Counted from the stretch's first letter, positions 1 through 7,845 are shown. The stretch: DNA of 27,500 nucleotides from Symbiodinium natans (GCA_905221605.1 CAJNDS010002289.1:378977-406476), one strand, 5' to 3'. The notes: generated by a model not told the origin, from the letters alone. Numbers and translations are program-made.

Positions 1-164
1 GTATGATCCCCGCTACAAAAGCCCTATCTTGCTACATGCCCTTATCAGCCTAAACCACCTATCTCTATGAGCCCATATAAACCGCCTAAACCCCCAGTCG
101 AGTCGACCTAAAGAGCCTGCATCCTGCAGCTGAAGACGTGGCGAGGCGCCTTTAAAAAAAGGAG

Positions 165-253
165 GGGTTTGATGGGAGTGAGGTTTAGGGTTTAGGGTTT
201 AGGGTTTAGGGTTTAGGGTTTAGGGTTTAGGGTTTAGGGTTTGATGGGAGTGA
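165..253. repeat. TTTAGGG array bounded by 17-bp direct repeats
   Basis: About eight perfect TTTAGGG units (182-242) lie between two copies of GGGTTTGATGGGAGTGA at 165-181 and 237-253. The flanking duplication is seen directly. It suggests that the array arose by local duplication/slippage or by insertion during break repair. Confidence 0.85.
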
Positions 254-478
254 TATAGGGTTTCCTTTCGGGCGGTACTGAAGGAATGCTGTGGGTGCTG
301 GGTTTTCTTTACTGGTTGTTGAGGCTATCACAGTAGGCACAGAATAGCATCAATGTGGGTTCTTACACACAGTCTAAGCCCTGAACTCCGAAAATCCAGC
401 CGCTTTGATTGTATTCCCCGATCCCAATAGAACACCAACAACTCGCTTTTGCACGCAAAAAACCAGAAAAAACCATAA

Positions 479-496
479 GGACAGAAATTTCTGTCC
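479..496. repeat. Perfect 18-bp palindrome
   Basis: GGACAGAAATTTCTGTCC equals its own reverse complement. It lies in a stretch without recognisable coding, just upstream of a telomere-like array. No function can be assigned. Confidence 0.8.
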
Positions 497-511
497 GCTA
501 GGATTGACAGG

Positions 512-585
512 TAGGGTTTAGGGTTTAGGGTTTAGGGTTTAGTGTTGAGGGTTTAGGGTTTAGGGTTTAGGGTTTAGGGTTTGGG
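512..585. repeat. Telomere-like TTTAGGG array
   Basis: Nine or so TTTAGGG units with one degenerate unit (TTTAGTGTTGAGGG) in the middle. It is interstitial, not at a chromosome end. In-frame peptides of the GLGFRV type come from this repeat and are not genes. Confidence 0.9.
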
Positions 586-823
586 GCGTAGGAGGGGCCC
601 CGTGAGTTGGAATTGGTGTTTTTGGGCAAATATACGGTAGTTTGATCAACATGTCTCTTCCCAAAATCACCCATAGGAACCCTGCATTTACATGGTTTCT
701 TTTGGGAGGGTGTCAGGGTCTTTTGGGTGTTTGTGGGCTTTGGGGTTTTAGGACTTAGGGCTTCGGGCTTTGCATTTTTTTTGGGTTCGAGATTGCCCCA
801 TGCTCCATCCCGCGGCAGCTGAG

Positions 824-939
824 CCCTGAAGTTGGGATGTTCCCCCCTTATACTAACAGTCCCTACTAGGGATGATAGTTCCCTCCTATAATCCCTGTAA
901 AGGACTGTTAGTAGAATGGGGAACATCCCAACCCTGAAG
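824..939. mobile_element. MITE-like inverted-repeat element with 8-bp target duplication
   Basis: A 100-bp element (832-931) begins TTGGGATGTTCCCC and ends with the imperfect complement GGGGAACATCCCAA; the inner arms (ACTAACAGTCC / GGACTGTTAGT) also pair. CCCTGAAG occurs on both sides (824-831 and 932-939), a perfect 8-bp target-site duplication. It is non-coding and so non-autonomous. 8-bp duplications are known for hAT and P-type transposons, but the end sequence does not identify a superfamily. A relative lies at 12925-13031. Confidence 0.8.
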
Positions 940-1009
940 CCCAAACCTGACTCGAATTAACTCTACCGGTCAGAAAACCCTAGGCAAGAGCCTAAATTCT
1001 CATCCCCAA

Positions 1010-1312
1010 ACCCCAAACCCTGAGCCCTAAACTTAAACCCTGAGCCCTAAACCCTAAACCCTAAGCCCTAAGCCCTAAGCCCCAAATTGTAAGCCCTACC
1101 CTCCGGCAACCTCCCCCGCCGACCCAGGAACTCAGACGCAGGGGCTCATGGAGCAGACCCGGATACAGGCCGCCCACCTGCTTTTTGAGGGTTTCAAGGT
1201 TTAGGGTTTAGGGTTTTAGGGGTTTAGGGGTTTAGGGTTTTAGGGTTTTAGGGTTTTAGGGTTTTAGGGATTTAGGGTTTTAGGGATTTAGGGTTTTAGG
1301 GTTTTAGGGTTT
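1010..1312. repeat. Convergent telomere-like arrays (CCCTAAA then TTTAGGG)
   Basis: Degenerate CCCTAAA/CCCTAAG units at about 1010-1085 face TTTAGGG/TTTTAGGG units at about 1200-1312. An exon-like island lies between them. The spacer lengths vary (7-9 nt units). Confidence 0.85.
1136..1189 (+). CDS. Candidate mini-exon between convergent telomere arrays
   Basis: Open reading of 54 nt after an AG, encoding TQGLMEQTRIQAAHLLFE, a helix-like composition. The 3' side is GGTTTC with no clear GT donor directly at the edge. No homologue is recognised. It resembles other islands (6177, 6760, 10627, 17893) and may belong to a long coiled-coil gene. Confidence 0.3.
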
Positions 1313-1731
1313 AATGACTAGGTTTGGGGTTCAGGGCATGAAGGGTGTTCAGGGGTGTTCAGGAACACGAGACCCTGTGCGCCCTGTATATTTGGCCTGG
1401 AGGCCATAAACTCTGACACCAAAAACAGAAGCCCTAGTCAAACCCAAGCCCTGGATGCCTACACGTAAAACCCCCGAAAGCCAACGCCCTAAAGCCGAAA
1501 AACAAACTATCCCCCCCAAACAGAAAAACAGAAAAGACAAGCCAACAAAAGATAAGTTTATTGCTTGTACATATAAATATAAGCAGATATGAATATTGGG
1601 GCCGTGTTCATAGTGTTCTCTCGCGAAGAAAAGCCCTTTTAAATATAGTAGTATCGCGACACACATAAATTTTACATTATAAGTGCGCGATAATAGTATA
1701 ATTAAAGGCCCCGTTCTTCGTTCACTTAGTT

Positions 1732-1784
1732 CGCGCTTATTATAATATAGTTCGTGCTTTCATTACAACTATATTATAAGCGCG
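1732..1784. repeat. AT-rich hairpin, 53 nt
   Basis: Left arm CGCGCTTATTATAATATAG pairs with right arm CTATATTATAAGCGCG, with one 3-nt indel and a short loop. The surrounding 1640-1860 is AT-rich and has further related half-arms (AAGTGCGCGATAATA), so it may be the core of a larger decayed inverted-repeat element. Confidence 0.7.
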
Positions 1785-1941
1785 TACACGTGAAGACAAC
1801 ACCACAAACACTATTAATAGTATTATAAGGGAGTTTACGGACGCATGAATGCTATTAATAGGGGCTTATGGGTGAACGAAACATGAACGGCCAAGTGCTC
1901 AGGGTCTTATTGTTAGGCCGTTGGCTTCCTCGTAATCAAGG

Positions 1942-2079
1942 ATGACTCAATTTCTGAGAGACGAGGGTAGTGACAGTGAGGAAGTCATTACACCGCTCAT
2001 GCTGGACGGAACTTACCTGTCAAGGAATTGTGCTACCTTAAAAGGAAGATCCAGACGTCGATGCTCCGCTTCAACCTGA
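1942..2079 (+). CDS. Small ORF, 45 codons, unknown function
   Basis: ATG-to-TGA ORF beginning MTQFLRDEGSDSEEVITPLM and ending in an Arg-rich segment (GRSRRRCSAST). It has mixed composition, lacks the repeat-derived GFRV peptides, and lies in the least repetitive part of the first 3 kb. It may be a complete small protein or a first exon. The acidic DEGSDSEE stretch is low complexity. No family is recognised. Confidence 0.4.
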   Translation: MTQFLRDEGSDSEEVITPLMLDGTYLSRNCATLKGRSRRRCSAST

Positions 2080-2294
2080 ATCCCTAAACTGACATCTTCA
2101 TCCCAAAAGCCTCAAGCCGCCCTAAGTCTTCGAACCTGAAACCCTCAGCCCCCAACCCTAGCTGCAGAAAAGCCTACCTTTTTGGCCTTGGGTTGCAGAG
2201 AAGAGTGCCCAAACCTTGAACTGTACGTCCTAAACCCTGAACCCTAAACCCTAAACCCGGACAAATAAAAAAACTTACTTCAACCCTAAACCCC

Positions 2295-2398
2295 AAGCCC
2301 TCATTCTCGTCCCCTCCGCTCCTCCCTCCTCCGAGCAGCGCGCCTGAAGGCCTCACAGGCCGCCTTGGTGACTTGGACATCATCATCTTCTTTACGGC
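2295..2398. other. Exon-like island, strand ambiguous
   Basis: A GC-rich island between CCCTAAA (left) and TTTAGGG (right) arrays is open on both strands. The minus reading contains DDDVQVTKAACEAFRRAARR; the plus reading contains LLRAARLKASQAALVTW. Neighbouring islands are plus-strand, but the minus reading has the better charged-helix character. The strand cannot be resolved from sequence. Confidence 0.3.
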
Positions 2399-2639
2399 TT
2401 TGGGGATTTGAGGGGTTTAGGGGTTTAGGGTTTCAGGTGTAGTTCTTCTTCTTTAGGCGTTTTCGAGGCTGTCCGGAGAGGATTGTTTACGAGTTTTTTT
2501 GAGGGGAGGGGGGGGGGGGTTGATGAAGGTTTGGGGCGTGGCTTCGCTCCCTTGTGGCCTTTGGAGTTTGAGGGGTTTTGGGGCCCAGGGTCCCACGGTG
2601 GCTGCCCCCGAGATGGCGACCTATAGTCTTAGGGCTCAG

Positions 2640-2760
2640 GGCCGTTCAGGGTTTTTAGGGTTCAGGGTTTTTAGGGTTCAGGGTTCAGGGTTTAGGGTTT
2701 GGGGTTTAGGGTTTAGGGTTTAGGGTTTAGGGTTTAGGGTTTAGGGTTTAGGGTTTAGGG
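2640..2760. repeat. Telomere-like TTTAGGG array
   Basis: Degenerate TTTTTAGGG/TTCAGGG units grade into about nine perfect TTTAGGG units. It is one of the longest clean arrays in the first third of the window. Confidence 0.9.
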
Positions 2761-2966
2761 GCTTCATCGTTTCCGTCTTTTGGATGGGCTGCACTGCAAG
2801 TATAGTGGCATTCATGGGTCACGCGCCCTACTAAACCCTAAATTCCCAAACCATAAATCTAAATCCCCTACAGCCCTATAACCTCTAGCCCCTAAAACCC
2901 GACAACCCCCGTTAACCCGCTATAACCCCCCCTACACGCCTAAACCCCTTCAACGCCCACACCCAG

Positions 2967-3053
2967 GGGCAGAGACGCCACTTGGAACTGCCAATTTCAA
3001 TAGACATCAGGGCTGCCAGGGAACCATGGGCATCCTCCCCATTGAGCTATTCA
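2967..3053 (+). CDS. Candidate exon, unknown product
   Basis: Opens after CCCAG with GGG CAG AGA and runs 29 codons to a TGA (reading includes RRHLELPISIDIRAAREPW). The composition is non-repetitive and protein-like. A GGTTTAGGG unit follows immediately. The border of the donor is not clear. Confidence 0.35.
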
Positions 3054-3090
3054 TGAGGGTTTAGGGTGGTAGCGTCTCTAGGGTCTTCAG

Positions 3091-3237
3091 AATGAGCAGA
3101 TTCTGGCGCCCCCACAATACCAGCCGGAAACAGTGGAAGAAGAAGCTGTGCGCCAACAACCGACACGTTTTCGCCGCGCATGCGATCCCACACACTTCAG
3201 CTCATGGCCCAAGCCCCAATTAAATCCTAAACCCTAA
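3091..3237 (+). CDS. Candidate terminal exon upstream of the RCC1-like gene
   Basis: After the acceptor-like TCTTCAG there are 48 open codons starting NEQILAPPQYQPETVEEEAV and then RQQPTRFRRACDP, ending TAA at 3235-3237 inside a CCCTAAA array. It is Gln/Pro/Glu-rich with no known family. If real it would end a plus-strand gene about 80 bp before the start codon at 3316, a tight head-to-tail spacing that fits dinoflagellate gene arrays. Confidence 0.4.
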   Translation, partial: NEQILAPPQYQPETVEEEAVRQQPTRFRRACDPTHFSSWPKPQLNPKP

Positions 3238-3315
3238 CCCTGTAACCCTAAACCTTTAACCCTAAAACCCTAAACCCTAAACCCTGCCAGTCTTGGGGTC
3301 CCCGTCCCAAACGCC

Positions 3316-5722
3316 ATGGATCCCTCGGGCATCTCAGACGCGCATGGCCACTTGACGCTCCACGTGTCGTTGCCCAGCGGCCGCTGCGAGACACTTTCCT
3401 TGCCGCGGGAGGGCACGGTGCGCGACCTGAAACGCGCGGCGCAAGGGGCCTTGAAGCAGCTGTTCCTGCGGCCGGTGGGGCCGGATGGACATCTCTTAGA
3501 CCCAACGGACTCGCTGGAAGCGGCGGGGCTACGAGATGGGGATCACCTGATGGCGATTGCGCGGCAGCCGAAGGTAGCCGCCACGTCGAAGGCTTTCGCC
3601 CTGTGGTGTTTGGGAGAAAGCACCTTGTGGGCGAAATGAACCCTAAAAGGGTTTTTATGGTTCATATTACCCTAGTAGGAGTTATAGTAGTCTAGGGTAC
3701 ATGACCCGAATTTTAGGGGCTCATTTGGTCCCCAAGGCAAGATGGTGACCTGGGGAGCTGCTGATGCGGGTGGTGACAGCGGTGAGGTGAAGGGCCATCT
3801 GAGGACTGGGTAGCCCAGGGGTATCCTTTTGCCCTTTTTTTTTTTTTTTCTTTTGGTTCTAGGTTCCCTTACATTATGGAGGAACCAACCCCAAAGAAGG
3901 GTGCCCTTATTATGAATGTTGCTGGGCTACCAAGAGGAGCATTCAAGAAGTGCAGGGCACAGAGCGTGCTTTTGCCGCGATCGTGGAGGATGGGCGTGTC
4001 GTCACCTGGGGCTCCCCAGAGCATGGCGGGGATAGCAGCAGAGTCACTGGCTTGCTGAGTTCATCAAAAAAATACGGAATTTGAATGGGCAGAAGGCCAT
4101 GCCATTTGTTTAAGGTATATATAGAGTCAAGTCCCTTAACAGCAACACACCCAGATGGTCCATCTGTAGTACCATTATAGAACTAGGCGCCAAAAACCAT
4201 ACTAAATAGGGTTTTGGGTACCGAATTCCACAATAGCTGTAGTACAGATGGACCCGCTGGGACAGGTCAGGGAGAAACTGCAGAACGTTCGGCAGATCTG
4301 TGCCACGGGCAGTGCATTTGCAGCCATCTTGGCAGATGGAGGTCTTCCCCTATAAAACCCCTAATTATATATAACCTGATATATATTCCCTATATACCGA
4401 AGTAGCCCCCAAATACCTAAACCCTAAACCCTAAACCCTAAACCCAAATAACCCCTAAAGAAGCCCTAAGGTCCCTTATAAGGGTCCCCCTCCTGCAGTC
4501 CCTTGGCAGATGGAGGTGTGGTGACCTGGGGGGCACCAGATGCGGGAGGCGACAGCACCAACGTCAGAGATCAGCTCCCTGATGGCAAAAGGAACCCATG
4601 AAGGGCTTATGGTTCATATACCCTAATAGGAAGTCTGTAGTAGTATAGGGTATATGACCCCAATTTTATGGATCATTTGGTTCTCTAGTAGTACATAGGG
4701 TATATGACCCCAATTTTATGGATCATTTGGCTTTCAAGGTTGAGGAATGTCCAGCAGATTGCCAGCACGAAGCGCGCCTTCGCTGCGATCCTGCCGGGTG
4801 GCAGCGTGGTGACCTGGGGCGATCCTCACTTCGGGGGTGACGGTTTCTAGGATGCCATCGTGCTTACCCGAATTTCCTTTTTTGCCGGGGTTGCCATGAG
4901 AAGCAACATTGCGGTTTTGTTGGTCAGGTTATTGCTTAGGTTGCTGGGAACCCAGGTTCGGAGGTGGCGGAACCGTTGGCCAACGTGCAGCGGATTTGTG
5001 GGTCCGAAGCAGCCTTTGCCGCTCTCTTGGAAGGTGGCGCGGTGGTGACGTGGGGCGAATACAGAGGAGGTGTCAACAGCACCAGCGGCGTCCGAGATCA
5101 GCTGAGGCAGGTTCAAGAGCTCTACGCGACAGAACGTGCCTTTGCCGCAATCCTGGAAGGTGGACGCCTGGTAACCTGGGGCCCGGAGGAGTATGGCGGC
5201 AGGGTGCGCAGCAAAGTGTGCGGAGAGCTTCTCAACGTCCAACAGATGGCCACGACCGGCGCAGCCTTTGCCGCCTTGTTGGCCGATGGCACTGTGGAAG
5301 CCTGGGGCAACTCCCACGCGGGGGGCGACTGCAGTGGGGTCCGCCATCAGCTGCAGAACGTCCAGCAGGTCTGCGCCACGAAGTTCGCCTTCGCCGCTGT
5401 CACGGAAGATGGGCCGCTCGTCACCTGGGGCCCACGCATCTTCGGTGGCGACATCAGCCGGGCGGGAAGGGAGCCGCCCCCGAACCTTGTGGACAAAATG
5501 AACCCTAAAAGGGTTGATGGTTCATATACCCTCATAGGAATTATTAGTATAGGGTCTATGACCCAATTTTTAGGGTTCATTTGGTCCCCAAGGAAGGTGG
5601 CACAGATCTTCGCGACGGATGGAGCCTTCACGGCCTTGGGGGAGGGAGATGTGATGGCCTGGGGGCATCCCAGCGAGGGCGGCGACATTTCGAAAGTCTG
5701 GGACGAGATTCATGAGCTGTGA
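3316..5722 (+). CDS. Ubiquitin-like domain + RCC1-like repeat protein (multi-exon)
   Basis: The protein starts MDPSGISDAHGHLTLHVSLP. Residues about 14-75 form a ubiquitin-like fold (SLPREGTVRDLKRAAQGAL, then SLEAAGLRDGDHL). About nine RCC1-like units of roughly 50 residues follow, each with AFAAIL..G, VVTWG and a GGD-type turn (for example VVTWGSPEHGGDSSR). Exons that restore this periodicity: 3316-3626, 3738-3809, 3937-4042, 4266-4341, 4516-4580, 4740-4842, 4956-5488, 5594-5722 (TGA). Introns 3810-3936, 4043-4265, 4342-4515 and 4843-4955 have GT-AG borders. The segments at 3627, 4581 and 5489 are TIR elements whose exact splice points are uncertain. RCC1-like propellers serve as interaction platforms, some in HERC-type ubiquitin ligases; no HECT domain is visible, so ligase activity cannot be claimed. 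Predicted length is about 465 residues. Confidence 0.85.
3623..3737 (+). mobile_element. Introner-like element, copy A (intron 1 of RCC1-like gene)
   Basis: The 115-bp segment starts CCTTGTGGGCGAAATGAACC and ends with the near complement GCTCATTTGGTCCCCAAGG; inner arms are AACCCTAAAA and ATTTTAGGGG. It contains an in-frame TGA (3637-3639), so it must be removed. Deleting 3627-3737 (111 nt) restores the repeat frame from GEST to KMVTWG. No GT-AG pair fits exactly at the restored frame. A GC-AG reading (GC at 3631, AG at 3740-3741) also keeps frame. Dinoflagellates are known to use non-GT donors. Confidence 0.8.
3810..3936 (+). other. Intron 2 of RCC1-like gene, GT-AG
   Basis: 127 nt, phase 2, with donor GTAGCC, a 16-nt T-tract near 3834-3850 and acceptor CCAAGAG. 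Joining 3809 to 3937 gives HLRTGSIQEVQGTERAF, close to the family spacing. Confidence 0.65.
4043..4265 (+). other. Intron 3 of RCC1-like gene, GT-AG, containing a TIR element
   Basis: 223 nt, phase 0, with donor GTCACT and acceptor GGACAG. Joining gives GGDSSR directly followed by VREKLQNVRQICATGSAF, exactly the repeat consensus. Its 3' part is the inverted-repeat element at 4150-4261. Confidence 0.75.
4150..4261. mobile_element. MITE-like element inside intron 3
   Basis: Left end CCCAGATGGTCCATCTGTAG and right end CTACAGATGGACCCGCTGGG-type arms (right arm on this strand GTAGTACAGATGGACCCGCT) form an imperfect TIR of about 20 bp around a 70-bp AT-rich core. The right end stops 4 nt before the splice acceptor, so the element probably supplied most of this intron. 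Confidence 0.65.
4342..4515 (+). other. Intron 4 of RCC1-like gene with duplicated exon edge
   Basis: 174 nt, phase 1, donor GGAG^GTCTTC and acceptor GGAG^GTGTGG. CTTGGCAGATGGAGGT occurs at 4328-4343 and again at 4502-4517, so both splice sites lie at the same AGGT of a 16-bp direct repeat. Joining gives ILADGGVVTWGAPDAGGD without loss. CCCTAAA repeats occupy the middle. Confidence 0.75.
4577..4739 (+). mobile_element. Introner-like element, copy B, with internal duplication
   Basis: 163 bp, aligned end to end with copies A and C (left end CCCTGATGGCAAAAGGAACC, right end CATTTGGCTTTCAAGG). Its 3' half is tandemly duplicated: a 43-45 nt unit (TAGGGTATATGACCCCAATT core) occurs at 4638-4680 and 4686-4730. 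An in-frame TGA follows AACCCA. Removing 4581-4739 (159 nt) joins VRDQLP to LRNVQQIAST. It is the most diverged copy. Confidence 0.75.
4843..4955 (+). other. Intron 6 of RCC1-like gene, GT-AG
   Basis: 113 nt, phase 1, donor GTTTCT, acceptor ACCCAG. Joining gives FGGDG then SEVAEPLANVQRI, in exact register with the other repeats. It carries no TIR, so it is an ordinary intron for comparison. Confidence 0.8.
5485..5593 (+). mobile_element. Introner-like element, copy C (last intron of RCC1-like gene)
   Basis: 109 bp; starts CCTTGTGGACAAAATGAACC and ends GGGTTCATTTGGTCCCCAAG followed by G. The inner arms AACCCTAAAA and TTTTTAGGGTT pair. Unlike copies A and B it has no in-frame stop, so retention would add about 35 residues without breaking the frame. 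Removal (105 nt) joins EPPPNL to KVAQIFATDGAFTAL, which matches repeat spacing. Confidence 0.8.
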
Positions 5723-6106
5723 GCTGGAAAGCATGGCTTGATGAATTTTAAGGTTTAGGATTTAAGTTTTCAGGCCTGACTTGTTCTTTCGTAGGATCTT
5801 CCGATCTTCCTGCCCCACCCCGACGTGCTAGGCATTCAGGCCAAAGCACGACATAGTAGTTGTTGATTCTCATCCCCAACATAGCTAGAGGCTATAGGGC
5901 AGGTTCCCTTGTTACCCTTGTTAGGAAGGATTCCCTTTTGAGGGGCTCTAAGATTCAAAATAGCGCGTCCCTTTAAAGGGCTTAACCAGGAGCTGTCTCA
6001 ATTCACCACCCAGGAACAGTATTTCCCAAAATGGGAGGGGGGGGGGGGTGGTACCCGCTTTTATACCCCTAAAATAATTGGATCTCCGTAAATAGAAGCC
6101 CCCCAA
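5723..6106 (+). other. 3' flank of RCC1-like gene, no coding signal
   Basis: Follows the TGA of the RCC1-like gene. It holds a partly repeated CCCTTGTTA segment near 5908-5925 and a G-run near 6042. No convincing ORF, RNA gene or poly(A) signal is visible; dinoflagellate transcripts usually lack AATAAA. Confidence 0.5.
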
Positions 6107-6300
6107 ACCCTAAACCCTCAACCCTAAACCCTAAACCCTAAACCCTAAGCCGGCACCCCCATTGTCGGAAGCCCAGGAATACAGCATGGAGCAGAAGCGC
6201 ACCGCCAGCTTGGATGAGGAGAACTTGGGGTTTTGGGCTTCGGGACCCTCCTGATAGATGCCTTTCAGGGTTTAGGGTTTAGGGTTTAGGGTTTAGGCTG
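6107..6300. repeat. Convergent telomere-like arrays around an exon-like island
   Basis: CCCTAAA units at about 6107-6151 and TTTAGGG units at about 6267-6296, with the island at 6177-6227 between them. Confidence 0.85.
6177..6227 (+). CDS. Candidate phase-0 mini-exon, coiled-coil-like
   Basis: 51 nt after GCCCAG encoding EYSMEQKRTASLDEENL, then GGGTTTTGG. Heptad-like charged helix. No family is recognised. Grouped with the other Glu/Ala/Arg-rich islands. Confidence 0.4.
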
Positions 6301-6759
6301 CTTCTAGGATGCCTAAAACAGACGCAAGCAGAGTCCACGAACACAAGCCCTCGACTCTGAATCTGATGGTCACTTTGCTGGTACCCCCTAAGCCTCCTAA
6401 AACCCCCTAATTCAGGGGTCGGAATAATTACTAATAATATTCCCTTATGGTCCCTTAGTGATTATACGGGCGTAGTTATACTAAAAACCCTATTCTCATT
6501 ATTCAGGCCCCTACAGTACCCTGCACCCTAAACCCTAAAGGCCCCAAAGCCCTGTATCCCCGCCACTTTTTTTTTGCTGAAGGCTTCAAAGGACCATCGT
6601 CCCTGTATAACCCTTATATAAACCCAAAATCATCCCAGGAAGAAGCACCCCCAAGCCCTTAAACCCTCAAACCATAAACCCTGAATCGCCCTAGAAACCC
6701 TTAAACCCTCAACCCATTCAGAAACCCTTAAATCCTAAGCAGCCCCAGAAATAAGTCAG

Positions 6760-6831
6760 GAGTTGGCGGAGTCCGCTGCGGAGACGCGCGGGGTGGCAGA
6801 GGAGCTGATGGCCTGCAGGCGCCGGAAAGAG
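6760..6831 (+). CDS. Candidate phase-0 mini-exon, coiled-coil-like
   Basis: 72 nt between an AG (6758-6759) and a GTTTCG donor. It reads ELAESAAETRGVAEELMACR then RRKE, a strong amphipathic-helix composition with high GC against AT-rich flanks. Confidence 0.45.
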
Positions 6832-7103
6832 GTTTCGGGCATTTTCGGCCCGAAAACCCAAACCCCAACCATCATGGGCTGTTAGGCCCTATAACCCCCT
6901 AAACCCTAAAAACCCTAAAAACCCTAATCCCTAAAACCCCTACACCCTAAACCCTAAACCATGAAGGCCCTTTTTAAAGGGTTATAAGGTCCAATAGCCC
7001 ATCCTGGAAGGGGCGTCAGGAGTTTTGGGGGTCGCGTCTTGGGCCTTAGGGGTTGAAGGTTTCTGGTCATGGTTTTTGGAGAGGGCTCGATCCTAAAGAG
7101 CCA

Positions 7104-7345
7104 TGAACCCTAAACCCTAAACCCTAAACCCTAAACCCTAAACCCTAAACTCTGACAAGGGGGGCTCGGTAGGGCGCGCTTCGGGGGGCTTTCATGGGCT
7201 CAGGAGCCCAGACTGCGCACACAAAGTTGCAGCTCTCTCTCTTTTCGGGAGCGAGTACCTAGCTGTTTGATGTTCAGTTTAGGGTTTAGGGTTTAGGGTT
7301 TAGGGTTTAGGGTTTAGGGTTTAGGGTTTAGGGTTTAGGGGTCAG
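7104..7345. repeat. Convergent telomere-like arrays around an exon-like island
   Basis: About six CCCTAAA units (7104-7150) face about nine TTTAGGG units (7277-7339). The island 7204-7254 lies between them. Confidence 0.9.
7204..7254 (+). CDS. Candidate mini-exon
   Basis: 51 nt after GGCTCAG, reading EPRLRTQSCSSLSFRER, followed by a GTACCT donor (phase 0 at both ends). No homologue is recognised. Confidence 0.3.
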
Positions 7346-7476
7346 GGTGCAGGGTTCAGGGCTTAGGGTTTAGGGGTGAGGGCTTAGGGCTTTGGGTCAC
7401 CCGAAGCCAATGAGGTACCCCCAAAATGGAACTACCATCTGAAGTCACAAGGTTAACCACATTCTAGTGGACCAAG

Positions 7477-7550
7477 CCTTCCCTTACGATCGTCTACCCG
7501 AGTGCCGAAGGAATGAGCTTCGTCTGGTCAGCGAAGCACCTTGTCAGAAG
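7477..7550 (+). CDS. Candidate exon
   Basis: Opens after GACCAAG and reads PSLTIVYPSAEGMSFVWSAK then HLVRS. The hydrophobic/polar pattern suggests a globular fragment. The 3' border is unclear (AAG then TAAATCC); it is followed by degenerate CCCTAAA units. Confidence 0.35.
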
Positions 7551-7845
7551 TAAATCCCTAACCCTGGGCCCTAGGCCCTAAACCCTGGGCCCCAAACCCT
7601 CAACCCCTCAACTCCAATAGCTGGTTTGGCGGTTTGGGGCTTGGGGATTCTTGTTGTTTGGGCAGGGGTTGGGGGGGGGAGGAGGGGGGTGGGAGGGGTC
7701 CCCCGTTCCCCGTACCCAGTGGATTCTAAAGATTGTGCCTTGGACCTTAAGGTTGCGCCCTTGGGTTTGAGGACCCCCTTTTTTAAAGATCCTTAAGGTA
7801 GTATAAGGGCCATGTGAGGAGCATGTTCAGGGGAACCTTACCTTA

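Noticed and set aside
1-260. True chromosome end (telomere) at the window start
   Set aside because: The array is short (about eight units), internal, and unique sequence lies on both sides; many equal arrays occur throughout.
567-2723. ORFs with GFRV/GLGFRVQ or PKPSTL-type peptides
   Set aside because: They are translations of TTTAGGG or CCCTAAA repeats, which lack stops in some frames. The same holds for ORFs near 11151 (5' part), 17116, 18313, 22785 and 26920 (first residues).
4847-5688. Minus-strand and alternate plus-frame ORFs over the RCC1-like exons
   Set aside because: They are shadows of the high-GC RCC1 repeat frame, which has clear repeat periodicity and splice-compatible borders.
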